From: Leishmania martiniquensis
Taxonomy: Eukaryota > Euglenozoa > Kinetoplastea > Trypanosomatida > Trypanosomatidae
Assembly: GCF_017916325.1 (NCBI RefSeq)
Contig: NC_090168.1
Coordinates: 1,135,143-1,199,142, forward strand
DNA length: 64,000 nt
Direction: 5' to 3'
Each line of letters starts with the position of its first letter. Within the stretch, counting starts at the first letter, position 1. This document shows positions 30,489-41,391 of the stretch, piece after piece. The notes beneath the pieces are model-generated. The model ran no database searches and was not told the DNA's origin. It saw only the letters and a list, made by a program, of their open reading frames with translations. The position numbers and the translations under genes were made by a program.

Positions 30489-32702
30489 ATGCTGCGCCGA
30501 CGCTTTGTGCCAGTGACAGCTGCTACTGTCGTGCTGAGTAGCAACACGACCGTGTCTGCGTTCACGCTAGCCTGCGCATCGCGCTCGGTAACGTCTCGCG
30601 GCCAGTTCAACCCTATTCACGCCTTCACGGAACAGAGTACCAGCCCAGCAAAGAGGGCCACAAACGAGAAGGAGTTTGAGTTGATGATCACCAATCCAGG
30701 TCCACTGCGCGTCGCCTACTCGCCGGACTACCTCGACTGGCTGTATCGTGCTTACCGGTCAAAGCTTAAGTACGCTGACGAGCGCAAGAAAGCAGAAGAG
30801 GTGTTTAACGGACTTCTGCTAACAAGCCAGAGGGATGAGCATGGGCCCCATGCCGCTCCGGCGCTGCCTGGCGCCCTACCCCCAGGACAGATACTGCGTC
30901 CGCGCCACTCTGTGCGGCGGCAGGTAGGAGAGGCTCAGCGAGCGGCTGCCCAGGAAAAGCTCGATGCGCTCGCGCAGCGGCAAGGCATGCTGGACCTTTT
31001 CGAGCGGCAGCCACAGTTCCCTGCGATCCACATCGACAAGGCCACTCGCTACCACGTTGCGGAGCTTTTCAAGGAAATGGTGCTCGACCGTGCCTGGACG
31101 TCGGAGGAGGTGTGGGACAAGGCACTCCTGTACCGCGCGATTCTAACCGAGCGGCAGGCGTCATATCCCGCTTCTTACCGTTACATCCTAGATACAGCGC
31201 AGGAGGTGAACCTAGCACCACGGCAGAGCAGCAGCAGCAGCGCCCCTCAACGCCCCTCCAGTGAATTCGTTAGTAGCACCGATGCCGATTATGCCGCGGT
31301 CATCCCGAGTGAGGACGACTACATGTACTTTGTGTACCTGGTCCGGAGATACTACATTGATAACGTGGTGGAGGGGCACGTCGTGCTGCGCTGCCACCGC
31401 CACCCGAACGCGTCGGAACTGCTCTTCTCCCATCCGCCACCGAAAGATGAGCAGGAGGTGCTGCGGGGCCTCTACGGAAGCCAGGACGCTGCCAGAGCAA
31501 CGCAGGGCGGAGCCCCGTCGACCGCGGCGGAAGGTGATGCCGCCGCCGTGCCAAAGCAGAGGCTCTCTGCATCTGCCGCCATCGCCCGTCCACGTCCTCC
31601 GTGCTCCTACCCGCCCACTGAGGCGCTGTGGCGCTGCGAGGAAAACGAAGCGCTGCTGCGCGTGCTTGTGTTCGGCGAGCTGAACCTGCTGGTGTCAGAG
31701 AACCCTTTTGTTCGTTTCCCGAACGCACAGGCGTATCTGACGCGGCCATCAGCAAGTGCTCCCGCCGTTGGCGCCGCAGGAGCCTCCGTGGAGGGGGCTG
31801 ATGGCTCTGGTGGGCCGCCGCCGCCGTATCGTCGCGGGGGTGGTCACCGCGGCGTCAGCAGCGACAGCGGTGTTACGTTGTCCAGCGTGATTGCGGAGAA
31901 GCGCGGCCATCTTCTTGCACCGCTTTCTCGCAACGTGGCAATGATGATTGACAACCGCGCCAACGATGTTCGCCGCCTTCAGCAGCGCTACGAGCGCGAA
32001 GACGCTGCGTTGTTCCAGACGATGCTGCGCGGCGGCACACATGCAGAGGAGAACCCCGGTCTCTACTCCTCCTACTCTGACTGGAGCTACTTCAATCCAC
32101 GCGCCGTGCGAGCTGAAGAGCGCGATGCGTTATCGCGCCAAACTGTGGCTGCCCTCAAGAGGTATGACGAAGCCTCCAAGAACCTTTATCGTATAGGATT
32201 CGAGGAGGCGGAGGCTAAAGCCACTACCCGCGCTGTGGAGGGGGTGAACGACGCGCCGTCGTACCTGCCGACGCTGCCGCACTTCGTAGCGCTTGTGAAG
32301 AAAAACCCGCAGGTGTCCTTCCTGAGTCATGTGGCGCTGCCGGAGGCATATAGCTCTGCCTCTCCGTCTCCCACGAGGCTATCGGAGAAGCAGCAGCTGG
32401 AGAAGCTTATTGTGCAACTCGCTCGAGCCCTATATCGGACAGCGCTCGAGTTCCACAAGCAACCGTTGCGCCGTGTGAACCGGCAAAAAGCACAGGTGGC
32501 TGCTTCCCTGTTGGACCGCTTTGTGGCGGAGAGCTGGCGAGCACACTGTGTACTGCACCCATCGTCAGAGGGTGTGCGCGAGATGGCGCGGCGCTTCAGT
32601 CCGTACGTTCCCTTTGAGGGTCGTATTCTCGACGAAAGCGGCTTCCCGACGGACGCGCGTGTTGAGGACTACGAGCGGTGGATGGCAGCACCGACCGCGT
32701 AG
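30489..32702 (+). CDS. probable mitochondrial protein of unknown function, 737 residues
   Basis: ATG 30489 begins with MLRRRFVPVTAATVVL, followed by a long Ser/Thr/Arg-rich stretch free of acidic residues for about 50 residues, a typical mitochondrial presequence. The mature part is rich in Arg, Tyr, Pro and Glu, with conserved-looking helical blocks around 60-120, 170-260, 270-310, 375-410, 450-540 and 570-720, and Ala/Ser/Gly-rich low-complexity linkers (about 330-365 and 415-455). The aromatic- and Arg-rich composition and the many short linkers resemble kinetoplastid-specific mitoribosomal proteins and assembly factors, but no named family is recognised, so this is only a suggestion. No membrane span is seen beyond the presequence. 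Confidence 0.78.
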   Translation: MLRRRFVPVTAATVVLSSNTTVSAFTLACASRSVTSRGQFNPIHAFTEQSTSPAKRATNEKEFELMITNPGPLRVAYSPDYLDWLYRAYRSKLKYADERKKAEEVFNGLLLTSQRDEHGPHAAPALPGALPPGQILRPRHSVRRQVGEAQRAAAQEKLDALAQRQGMLDLFERQPQFPAIHIDKATRYHVAELFKEMVLDRAWTSEEVWDKALLYRAILTERQASYPASYRYILDTAQEVNLAPRQSSSSSAPQRPSSEFVSSTDADYAAVIPSEDDYMYFVYLVRRYYIDNVVEGHVVLRCHRHPNASELLFSHPPPKDEQEVLRGLYGSQDAARATQGGAPSTAAEGDAAAVPKQRLSASAAIARPRPPCSYPPTEALWRCEENEALLRVLVFGELNLLVSENPFVRFPNAQAYLTRPSASAPAVGAAGASVEGADGSGGPPPPYRRGGGHRGVSSDSGVTLSSVIAEKRGHLLAPLSRNVAMMIDNRANDVRRLQQRYEREDAALFQTMLRGGTHAEENPGLYSSYSDWSYFNPRAVRAEERDALSRQTVAALKRYDEASKNLYRIGFEEAEAKATTRAVEGVNDAPSYLPTLPHFVALVKKNPQVSFLSHVALPEAYSSASPSPTRLSEKQQLEKLIVQLARALYRTALEFHKQPLRRVNRQKAQVAASLLDRFVAESWRAHCVLHPSSEGVREMARRFSPYVPFEGRILDESGFPTDARVEDYERWMAAPTA

Positions 32703-34455
32703 GTCCTCACCTCACCTCCATCTTGGTGTCGGACGCGATGGGCTCGATGGTGCGGCATCTCTGTTGCCATGCGCAGCAGAAGGGCTGGAAAGCAGAAAGA
32801 GAGGGGGGGGTAAAGCCGATGGTGCCGGCGTCTGCAACCTCCTACGCTACCCTCCTATCTTATGTGTAGCGCTCGACGCCCTGGCTTTTATTTGCGTGAG
32901 CACGCAGAGAGCGGTGGCAGTGAATCGATGGTGTGGAGGGAGGGCCACATGTTAGGCAATGCGCCCGTGCCTGTCTGAGGGCGTCGGCGTTGTCGCTGGG
33001 AGCTGAAATGCGATCGCTTTCGTTACCGGGCGCTAGCGTTGCGGCTACAGAGCCGACCCCGCATTGTTGTCATCTCCGTCTCGACTTGTATGTCTCTCTC
33101 TTTCTGTCTGTGTGGAAATGTGCCTCATGACGCCATCACGAGTGTGTCGGGTAGAGAAGCGGAGCATAAAAGAAAGGCAAAAAAGCGCTTCCAATGCAGG
33201 GGTGCGGGATGGCCGAGGCAGCACAGAGTGGGCGAGAGTGGTTGGGTGGTCGGGCAAGAAGAGGGCGAAGGTAAGGAAGTGTGAGTACGTCGACTCAACT
33301 GCCCTCCTCTGCTGTCTCCTCTCCCCCCTCTCTCTCACCAGCGCCGCATCGTCGGCGGGTTCAGTCCCCCTCCGTCACATAAACGTCAGAGGCAAGCAAA
33401 GCAAACGGTAGCCGAGAGCACAGGCGTAAGGGTTGGCGTGCGTATCGAGGCGTACACGTCGTGCGCTGCATTCGCCACGGGGCGTCTTGCTCTCTGGACG
33501 CAGCGTCGCCGAAGGGGAAGGCCCTTGCGCGAGTACGCAGCGACCGCTGTCGGATGGCGGATGTTCTCGAGCGCGAGGAGGGACATGGAAGCGACTCTCA
33601 CGAGACTGCTGCCCCTTTGAAGCCCCCCAGCACCAGGCGCTCATGCACATTATCTGTGGGGATGCGCCAGGGCTTCCCGCCTCACCCTTCCTCTCTGCTT
33701 CTCCTCTGTGACGAATCTCTCTTCATCCACACCCTTGCCATCGCTTCTTTTTTGTTTTTCTTTGCTTCCCAACCGCCCCTTGGTTCCGCCAACTCGCACG
33801 ACACGCCGTACGGCATCCACGTCCCCGAGCGCTGCGCCACAGTCTTTTTCTTCACGCACATATCGACAAAGCCGCGTCTGCTACTCCACTCAGGCAATAC
33901 ATGCATTCCTGCCTACGCTCCCTCGCTCTTGGTGCACTCTCCATCAAGCCACACTCGGGCGCTCATCAGCGCAGGCCTCTCTCAAACAAGCGCGCATCAT
34001 TTTCTCACTACCTCTTTTTCTCTGGCACCCGCTCCCGTTTTGCTTTTTTCTTTTTTTTTCGCAGGCGACAGCCATCCTTCATATAGTCGCCCGCTCCTCT
34101 CCACTCCCCTCCTCCCCCCTCGCGTTCTGCTCTGCTTCCTGTGGCACACGCGCCTGTAACTAATGGGAGCTCCTTCCTCTAAATTTTCTCGGAAGGTCGT
34201 TTTTTTTGCCAAGCCCTTCCCCATCACTGTCTTCCCTGCTCAGATCCGTTTTTTTTCTTAGGCATCCGTAAGGCTTTTTGTGGGCGCATTGTGTACGCTA
34301 ACACGGAGACCGTACTCCAATCCACGTGGCAACGGATCACGAAAACTAGGAAGCGGTGTAGCAGATCGCTAACAACGTATGTGCTCTGGCGCCGGCTACT
34401 GTGTGTGTGTTGCTTATCACGGCTTGCAGCACAGCACCAAAGGAGTGGCTCGAAA
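32703..34455 (+). other. intergenic / UTR region
   Basis: 1.75 kb without a convincing gene. Long T runs and CT tracts occur near 33740-33765, 34010-34065 and 34198-34260. The 232-codon frame at 33461-34159 is Ser/Leu/Phe-rich and was rejected. Confidence 0.6.
34198..34261 (+). promoter_or_regulatory. candidate spliced-leader acceptor for UAP
   Basis: Two pyrimidine tracts end in CTCAG (34239-34243) and TTAG (34258-34261), about 195-215 bases before ATG 34456. Confidence 0.45.
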
Positions 34456-36135
34456 ATGACCTGCAAGGACGTACTACTATCTCTCTTGGAGGGAAGTGGG
34501 CAGGAGCATCTCGTGGATGCGTACGACACGCTGCCGCCATCGGAGCAGGAGACGCTGGCTGCTCAGATACAGTCGTACACTAATGCTCAGTGGCGGCACA
34601 TGAGCGCCATTCTGCGAGACTGCCTTCACCGCCTCGAGCTGAGCAACGCATCCGCCGCCGCGCTAGGGGACGGCTCTGCAGCAGATGCCCCACGCATTGT
34701 GCCTCCGCCTGCAGACACCATTATCGACGTTGCGGCCCTCCTTGCTGAGAGGCCCAGTGAGCTGGAAGCGTTCCGGAGCGCTGGGATGCGCATCATTGCG
34801 AGTGGCGCAGGAGCAGTCCTGCTGATGGCGGGGGGAAGTGGCACCCGCCTTGGTGTGACCATCCCTAAAGGCATGTTCGAGTGCGATGCGCTCGTCAGCG
34901 GGCGCTCGCTCTTCGCGTACCACTGCGAGCGCATCCGCAAGATGGAGCAGATGGCTGCGATAGAGCTATCACCTCCCTCTGGCCCAGCACGTGCCGGTCG
35001 TGGGACGCTGCCATTGTTCGTTATGACTTCAGAGCAGAACGACGCCGCAACGCAACAGTTTTTTCGTGAGCATCATTTCTTTGGGCTGCAGCCCGATCAG
35101 GTATTCTTTTCTCGGCAAACCTCCCTCCCCTGCTACGATGAGACGACTGGGCGAGTGCTGATGGAGACGCGAGGAAAGATATGTCTCGCACCCGGCGGCA
35201 ACGCGGGGGTCTACGAGTGTTTTGCCAGGGTCTCCTCCACGCTGTCCGGCGGCCAGAGTATCCTGGCGCAATTCGAAGCGAGGGGCGTGCGCTACGTTCA
35301 AATCGTGAGTGTGGACAACATACTCGCCCGGCTTGGCGATCCGTACTTTTTCGGCGTCGCCGTTGCGCGCCAAGCTGAGGTGGTCCTCAAGACAGTGCCC
35401 AAAATTTCAGCCACCGAGCGGGTTGGTGTGGTGGCGCAGGTCAACGGGGAGTGGAGTGTGGTCGAGTACACGGAGATCGGGGCTGAGCGGTCTGCCGCGA
35501 TGGATAGGAGGACGGGGAAGCTTTTGCTAGATTGCGGCAACATCGCCTCTCATTGCTGTTCCATAGAGTTCATGGCGCTGATGGCGAAACACATGGAGAC
35601 GAGCGCTTTCTATCACGCAGCCCGTAAGACCATTCCGACCATCAATGGTCCTGCACCAGCGATAAAGCTGGAGGCGTTCATCTTCGATGTGTTCCGCTAC
35701 GCGAAGGATGTCCCAAGCCGAGGCGAGCGATCCAAGCGGTCCACGCTGCCGGATGCGTTGCAGATTATGCAGGTAGACCGCAGCTTGGAGTTTGCGCCGA
35801 TTAAAAATGCCGACGGCGCTGCAGCGGACACGCCCACCACAGCCGCCCAAATGCTCTTGCAGCTGCACACCAAGTGGGTCACGCAGGCCATTTCAGCGTC
35901 TCCGGAGACGCCAGCGGAGGCTGCAATGCACGCCTCAGGGGTTTACACGGCGCAGGAGCGCGCGAGGGCGCTGCAGCGACTCCGCGACGGGGAGTGCCGC
36001 TGGGAAATCTCTCCGCTTGTCTCATACGAGGGTGAGGGGCTCGAGGCGTACATGGAGCAGTTAATTTGTCGATCCGCCACTGGCAGCGGTGTCTTGAGCC
36101 TGGATGAGGCAACTATGAGTATGGCGAACATGTGA
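34456..36135 (+). CDS. UAP: UDP-N-acetylglucosamine pyrophosphorylase
   Basis: 559 residues from ATG 34456, the first Met in the frame. The enzyme joins UTP and GlcNAc-1-phosphate to give UDP-GlcNAc, the donor for GPI anchors and N-glycans. The nucleotide-binding loop GGSGTRLG is at 126-133, followed by PKG at 137-139. Downstream are the family signatures ICLAPGGNAGVYE, VQIVSVDNILARLGDPYF, KTVPKISATERVGVV and EYTEIG. The PKGMF and SLFAYHCERI pattern fits UAP/AGX better than UDP-glucose or UDP-sugar pyrophosphorylase. The C-terminus is SMANM; Ala-Asn-Met loosely fits the relaxed trypanosomatid PTS1 pattern, and T. brucei UAP is reported to be glycosomal, so glycosomal import is plausible. No transmembrane segment is present. 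Confidence 0.9.
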   Translation: MTCKDVLLSLLEGSGQEHLVDAYDTLPPSEQETLAAQIQSYTNAQWRHMSAILRDCLHRLELSNASAAALGDGSAADAPRIVPPPADTIIDVAALLAERPSELEAFRSAGMRIIASGAGAVLLMAGGSGTRLGVTIPKGMFECDALVSGRSLFAYHCERIRKMEQMAAIELSPPSGPARAGRGTLPLFVMTSEQNDAATQQFFREHHFFGLQPDQVFFSRQTSLPCYDETTGRVLMETRGKICLAPGGNAGVYECFARVSSTLSGGQSILAQFEARGVRYVQIVSVDNILARLGDPYFFGVAVARQAEVVLKTVPKISATERVGVVAQVNGEWSVVEYTEIGAERSAAMDRRTGKLLLDCGNIASHCCSIEFMALMAKHMETSAFYHAARKTIPTINGPAPAIKLEAFIFDVFRYAKDVPSRGERSKRSTLPDALQIMQVDRSLEFAPIKNADGAAADTPTTAAQMLLQLHTKWVTQAISASPETPAEAAMHASGVYTAQERARALQRLRDGECRWEISPLVSYEGEGLEAYMEQLICRSATGSGVLSLDEATMSMANM

Positions 36136-37509
36136 CAGCGAGACTGGGGGGGGGCGGGTAAGAACGAGGTGTACTGTATCTCTCTGAGCATCATCAGCTG
36201 CGCGCCCCTTCCCCCACCGTTCCCGCTTTGCCTCCTTCTCTGCAGAGATCCTCGTTTGCGTTTCGCTGACTTTTCTACAGTGCCTTTCACATTTACTGTT
36301 CCCGCTCTTCTTGTACTTCAGCGGCAGTCATTAGCCTTGTCGCGGAACACACGGTCGGTTGCATCTGTGTCGCTGGTTGGCGCTGCCTTGGCGGCCGTTT
36401 CTTGCCAACACCAGTGAAGGCGCTGAAGGCTGGGCTCGTTGGCGCAACGCCTCCCTTCTTGACGTTTTGTGTATGTCTCTCTCTCCTCGCTTTCTATTGC
36501 GCGGCTCTGTTCTCCGCCCCCACTTTTTTTGCTGTTTTCACTGTGGCCTCTGTGTGGTGCGCCATGTCTGATTGCCCGGGTGAGATTCCCTAAGCGAAGC
36601 ACACTTTTGGTGCACGTTGCAGCTCTCAGCCCATGATTGTGTGTGTGTGTGCACATCTCACTTGCGCCCTCTGGGCCTCCACCTCGATCGGTAATTGTCG
36701 CTCTCCTGTGCGCAGGCACCTGCCTATCCAGAACCCTTCTCCTCCAGACACGCCCACCCCCCTATCCCCAGGCAGCCGCGCTGTCCGGCGGCAGGCCCCC
36801 AGTATCGGAGAGGGTGGGCTCTGCCGGCTACCGCCGGCGTGGTGTAACACATGCAGAAAAACGCATCCAGAGAGCAGAAGGGCGCCGAGTGGCGGAGGGG
36901 AAGGGTTGCGGGGAGAGATGCATGGCGGTCGGCCGCGCGGTGCGTGCGCGCAGGATGTGCGAGGGGCGCTGCCGAGCTCGTTGTTGGAGAGCCCGACTTC
37001 CGCCAAGGTGCGCCAGAGGCGGGTGACGTGTAGTAGTACCTATACGCAGGGAGCAGGTCGGGCAAAACCTGCGCCTAAACACAAATTGTGGTTGCGTGCG
37101 ACTGTAAAGTGTTTGAAGTTCGTCACGAAATCAGCGGTGACAGTTACATGGCGCCCGCGCACACTGACAGCGTTGCTGTTACAAGAGGGAGAGCGCATTC
37201 TGTGACTCTTCCAAGGCCACTCGTGCCCGATGCATGACGCACCGCAGTGCGTCTGTGGCCTTTTCACCTTAACGCTGGCCAACGAAATCGCTCACTGAAG
37301 CCTCCCTCTCTTCCACCACCCGAATCGTCTCTTTTTTTTCCTCTCCAAAACGCGGCATCATCGCACCCGTTCGTGGTGGCCGGGAGGCAATCTGCTCGGC
37401 TTCGCTTTTTCTCCTGTCCTTCACGCATCAGACTCGTTCTTGTGCGTGCCCCTCTCAGTCTTGTCAGCTCCTCTCTCCCCTCCCTTTCACAAGCTACGTT
37501 TTGCTGAAT
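36136..37509 (+). other. intergenic / UTR region
   Basis: 1.4 kb without a convincing gene. A 190-codon frame at 36633-37205 is Cys/Arg/Ser-rich and lacks any recognisable feature. The 3' part turns CT-rich before the RRP12-like gene. Confidence 0.6.
37455..37493 (+). promoter_or_regulatory. candidate spliced-leader acceptor for the RRP12-like gene
   Basis: CT-rich tract ending in CAAG (AG at 37492-37493), which would leave a 16-base leader before ATG 37510. An upstream CAG at 37465-37467 is an alternative. Confidence 0.45.
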
Positions 37510-40500
37510 ATGGTTGACCGACTGAAGCCCTCAGCGGGTGCGCTCGCCAGTCGCGACCGCGGTGGTGTGCGCCGCACTAGGAAAGGGGCCAACCTCAGTC
37601 GTAAGCAGGTGCTGGAGGCGCGGCGGAAGATATGGACGCAGAGGGAGTGCGCCATGAAGGAGGAGGCGAGGGCCGAAAAGAAGAAGCGGATGGCACAAAT
37701 TCAAAAGCGGAAGAACAAGAAGAGCCATCATGTCTTTTACAGGAGGACACTGCACGCTGTTCAAGAGGGCCTGACAAGTGCCATCGAGACCCTCGGACAG
37801 AAGGTCAGTCCGCTTTCCCTCTTTATCAGCGCCTCCACTGCCCTGTCCAAGACACCAGAGCAGCGCCATGTGCCGTATATGCTGTCTATCATGGCGGCCT
37901 GCGTCCCGCAGCTGAAGCAAGGTGTCCTGTTGCATCAGCTGCAAGCGTGCTTCAGTCTTTGCGACCAGTTGATGGCAGAATACGGCACGAATAACACCCT
38001 CATTGCAGCGAAAGCGTTGAAGCTCGCTGTCGCGCTGCTTCTGTCCATCGAATCCCCGACCGCGGAGCAGCTGCGCCTGCTGGAGAAGCTGGGGCCCAGT
38101 AAGCTGCAGACGGAGACCATGAAGCTGTACCTTTCCAGCTTCCGCAAAGTGCTGGAGGCGAGCGCCCTCTGCACGAGCGACGGCGGAGGACCAGTACCAC
38201 GCAAGGACCCAGTCTCGGCCCTCTACAGCCTCAATACTCGGCAGCGCTTCTTCTGCGCTGGCCTACCCATTTTCGTGCGGGTGTGTCTGCGCAACCTTTC
38301 CGAGGCCTCCGCCGCCGTCATGTCTGCTGTCCTGGCGGAGTTGAATCTTCTCTTTGACCGTGCGCTCTCTCCTTACATTGTCGAGTCCCAAGAGGGCCAG
38401 CGGTGCCTCGACGGGCTCTTGTCAGAGGAGCTCCTCTCGCTTCTGAAGCCGCTGTATCAGCAGTGCTGGGGAATGGCCGTGGAGCTGCTCGCGACCGTCT
38501 TCAAACGCATGAGCTACTTGAAGCGGGTGCAACCACCACCAGAGGAAGTCGGCAAAGCACGGGCTGAGTACGCGGCGAGTGTCGGCAACAGCAGCAGCGC
38601 AACGCAGAATGCCCTCGATCGCACGCGGACGTATATTGCCTTCACCGATCGCCTTCCATCTGTCCGGTTCCTTGTGAGAGTACTGAATAAGCTTCGCGTC
38701 ATGGACGACTCCTCTCTCAATGCCAAGGTGGAACGCGCGCTCGTGGCATTGGGGTGCTGCATGTACATGCGCGAGTTCATCGAGCTGCTCGACTTCGACC
38801 CGCGCGGCGCGTACGAAGCGGAGATGAGTGTGGACAAGGATGCGGCGGAGCAGGCAGCTGCTCTCTGGTCACCGAGCTACCTGCTAAACGTGTGGCGCCG
38901 CACCTCCTCCCACGACTCGCTGCCATTTTTCATTGAGCACTTCTTCCCGAAGATTCAGTTTTGCAGCAAAATGGCGGTGATGGCCGAGAAGGAGCAGCGT
39001 GTCGAGGAGTTTACCCGGTGGTCGGCGCTGCAGGTCCAGTACTGGCGCGTCGCCGCTGGCTTCTGCCATTACCCGGTGGAGGTCACGCTCGAGTCATTCC
39101 GGGACCTGGCCAAGCAGCTTGTCGGGCTGCTATCGAGTGCCACCTTTGTGAGCACGAGTGCGTCTGCGATTCACGTGCTGTGCAGCGGCTACGATGCTCT
39201 CAGGCGTACCGAGCAGGATGACGATGACGACGACCTCGACGGCACGGAAGTCCTCCCTGACGACCTGCGAGGCGAAGTTCCCACGAGCAATGCGATGCAA
39301 CGACAGCAGCGCCGACTTCGCAAAAACGCACTCGACGAGGATTTCTACGTCCTTTCTGTCACAGATCCCGGGTGGAACCCGCACCGTTACCACAACATCA
39401 CCCAAGCGTATGCCCAGCGTGTGTGCGACACGATTTTCGCCAAGTTCAGCGCGAACATTATGCCGAAGCTGTGCAATACATTCGAAGCACACGATTCCAC
39501 GGCCGTCCTGCTGGCGATCCAGAGCTTTTCAACAGTGTGCAGCAAGTCCGTCATGACAACCATTCTCGAGGGCATTCTCAACGTCAGCTCGAACATTGCA
39601 GCGCAGGCATCGAGCAGTGGTAGCAGCAGCAAGGGCGGAAACGCCCCGCTCACCTCCAAGCGCCGTGTAATTCTAGATATCGCGTGCGCCGTGGTGCCGC
39701 AACTGTCGTCGGAGCACGTCATGACCCTCTTTCAAGACATCATCGAGCCCGTCCTGATGGACCCAGCCCCGGAATCCCGACTGCTGCAGAAGAAAGCGTA
39801 CAAGCTTCTCTACGCCATTTTTGAGCATCGCATCAAAGATATTTTTCCAGTGCTGCAGCGCATTCTGGGGCTTCTCTCCCTCAGCCGTCAGCACGTCACC
39901 ATCTCAGGCTTAAAGATGCGCATACGCTGCCTATCCTGGGCTCTTGATGCATGCAAGATGTACTGCCCCGACGAGATGCTGCCCACCATCCGCTCGCTCG
40001 TAGGTGAGGTTGTTCTCTTCTCGCGAGAGCGCTCGCGCGAGACGCGGGCCATGGCAATGGAGGTTCTCGAGAAGATGCAGCGCTACATGACCGCCGCTGG
40101 TGCGCCGGTAAACTCACTGCTGCTTATGGTAATCGCCGGGCTCTCAGGGAAGACGCCGATGATGGTGTCCAGCGCAGTGGTGTGCATGGCGAAGGTGGTG
40201 TATTTGACGCACAACGACTTGCCCGAGTCGGACCTGGAGGCCGCCATGGCGGTCGGGTTCCGACTTATGGAGTCAAAGGAGGTCGAGGTGCGTACGGCCG
40301 CAGCCATCTTTGCTCGCATGGCCCTCAAACTGGCAAAGCGAAGCGCCGCCGTGAAGGCGGCTGTGGCGAAGGCGCTGCCGAAGCTGCTGTACGCCATTGC
40401 CCTCGTCACGTCCCAGTCGAGTGTGTCGAGCAACACGCGTATGCAGCTTCGCGTGCTTTTGGAAAAGTGCTTGAAGCGCTTCCCCATTGAGCAGATCGAC

Positions 40501-41391
40501 CCTATCTTCCCACTTGGCAGCAAAAACTTCCTTCGCTACACGCAGAAGATGATGAAGCGCGAGGAGAAAAAGAGTGAGAGGGAGCTGAAGAAGCGCAAGG
40601 AGAAGCAGCAGAGCGAGTTCGACAAGCTGTTCCTGGGCGCCGCAATGAATGCAGGGCGCGAACAGGCTGCGGAGGAGGACTTGCTGGAGACGGGTGCACT
40701 GAGCAGCTTCGTGGCGAAGCACGCGGCGCCCGTTTTCCAGGGCTTCGGCGGCGCAGCGATGGCTGTCGGCGGTGATATGGACGACGAGGATGATGAGTAC
40801 GACCAGATGGTGCTCGATTTCCAAAGCGACGGAAAGCTGCGCATCATTAGCAAAGAAGAGAAGCGAGCGGAGGAGGCGCACAAGGCCCGCCAGGCGATGG
40901 CTGAGCAGCTGCTGCGGCGCAGCAGCTGCCTCGTTACTGCGTCTGCACTGAACAGTGAAGCGAACGCGCGCCCAGGAAAGCGCTCGCGTGCAGAGGACGA
41001 GGACTTCGAGAATGAGGAGCTGACGCTGCGTTATGGTAGCCGCGTCACCGATGATGCAACCGAAAAGGCCACGGAAGCCTACAAAAAGGGCCGTAGACTC
41101 GTGGGCCCGAGTGCGCTGCAGGTGGCGCGCCTGCGTGACCAAAAAGCGGCAAAGCGCGAGATGAAGCGGCAGCGTGTAGAGGAAGACATTCACAAAGGTG
41201 ACGAATTCTGTGGCACAGGGGACGGCGATGTGAAGCGCGGAAGCCTCGATCCTTTCGCCTATGTGCCGCTTAACCGTCGTTACATGAACCGCCGCAACGC
41301 GCGCCACGCGGTCCACCGATTCGAGGCTGTGGCCAACAAGCACTTGAAGGGTAACAAGGCAAAAGCAGCGAGGGAAGCAAAGGACAGGTGA
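37510..41391 (+). CDS. RRP12: RRP12-like HEAT-repeat ribosome biogenesis protein (NUC173 domain)
   Basis: 1293 residues from ATG 37510; an earlier in-frame TTG has no support. The N-terminus is basic (RRTRKGANLSRKQVLEARRK), as in many nucleolar proteins. Residues about 60-1010 are long amphipathic helices typical of HEAT repeats, with an acidic break (DDDDDDLDGTE) near 575-585. Residues about 1010-1040 are highly Lys/Glu-rich (KMMKREEKKSERELKKRKEK). The tail ends in a basic block with DPFAYVPLNRRYMNRRNAR, very similar to the RRP12 C-terminus. Yeast Rrp12 (1228 residues) helps export and process both ribosomal subunits and binds RNA; length, helical content and tail agree. Nuclear/nucleolar location is inferred from the family. 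Confidence 0.87.
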   Translation: MVDRLKPSAGALASRDRGGVRRTRKGANLSRKQVLEARRKIWTQRECAMKEEARAEKKKRMAQIQKRKNKKSHHVFYRRTLHAVQEGLTSAIETLGQKVSPLSLFISASTALSKTPEQRHVPYMLSIMAACVPQLKQGVLLHQLQACFSLCDQLMAEYGTNNTLIAAKALKLAVALLLSIESPTAEQLRLLEKLGPSKLQTETMKLYLSSFRKVLEASALCTSDGGGPVPRKDPVSALYSLNTRQRFFCAGLPIFVRVCLRNLSEASAAVMSAVLAELNLLFDRALSPYIVESQEGQRCLDGLLSEELLSLLKPLYQQCWGMAVELLATVFKRMSYLKRVQPPPEEVGKARAEYAASVGNSSSATQNALDRTRTYIAFTDRLPSVRFLVRVLNKLRVMDDSSLNAKVERALVALGCCMYMREFIELLDFDPRGAYEAEMSVDKDAAEQAAALWSPSYLLNVWRRTSSHDSLPFFIEHFFPKIQFCSKMAVMAEKEQRVEEFTRWSALQVQYWRVAAGFCHYPVEVTLESFRDLAKQLVGLLSSATFVSTSASAIHVLCSGYDALRRTEQDDDDDDLDGTEVLPDDLRGEVPTSNAMQRQQRRLRKNALDEDFYVLSVTDPGWNPHRYHNITQAYAQRVCDTIFAKFSANIMPKLCNTFEAHDSTAVLLAIQSFSTVCSKSVMTTILEGILNVSSNIAAQASSSGSSSKGGNAPLTSKRRVILDIACAVVPQLSSEHVMTLFQDIIEPVLMDPAPESRLLQKKAYKLLYAIFEHRIKDIFPVLQRILGLLSLSRQHVTISGLKMRIRCLSWALDACKMYCPDEMLPTIRSLVGEVVLFSRERSRETRAMAMEVLEKMQRYMTAAGAPVNSLLLMVIAGLSGKTPMMVSSAVVCMAKVVYLTHNDLPESDLEAAMAVGFRLMESKEVEVRTAAAIFARMALKLAKRSAAVKAAVAKALPKLLYAIALVTSQSSVSSNTRMQLRVLLEKCLKRFPIEQIDPIFPLGSKNFLRYTQKMMKREEKKSERELKKRKEKQQSEFDKLFLGAAMNAGREQAAEEDLLETGALSSFVAKHAAPVFQGFGGAAMAVGGDMDDEDDEYDQMVLDFQSDGKLRIISKEEKRAEEAHKARQAMAEQLLRRSSCLVTASALNSEANARPGKRSRAEDEDFENEELTLRYGSRVTDDATEKATEAYKKGRRLVGPSALQVARLRDQKAAKREMKRQRVEEDIHKGDEFCGTGDGDVKRGSLDPFAYVPLNRRYMNRRNARHAVHRFEAVANKHLKGNKAKAAREAKDR

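Noticed and set aside
33461..34159. 232-codon open frame
   Set aside because: Ser/Leu/Phe-rich translation of CT- and T-rich UTR sequence.
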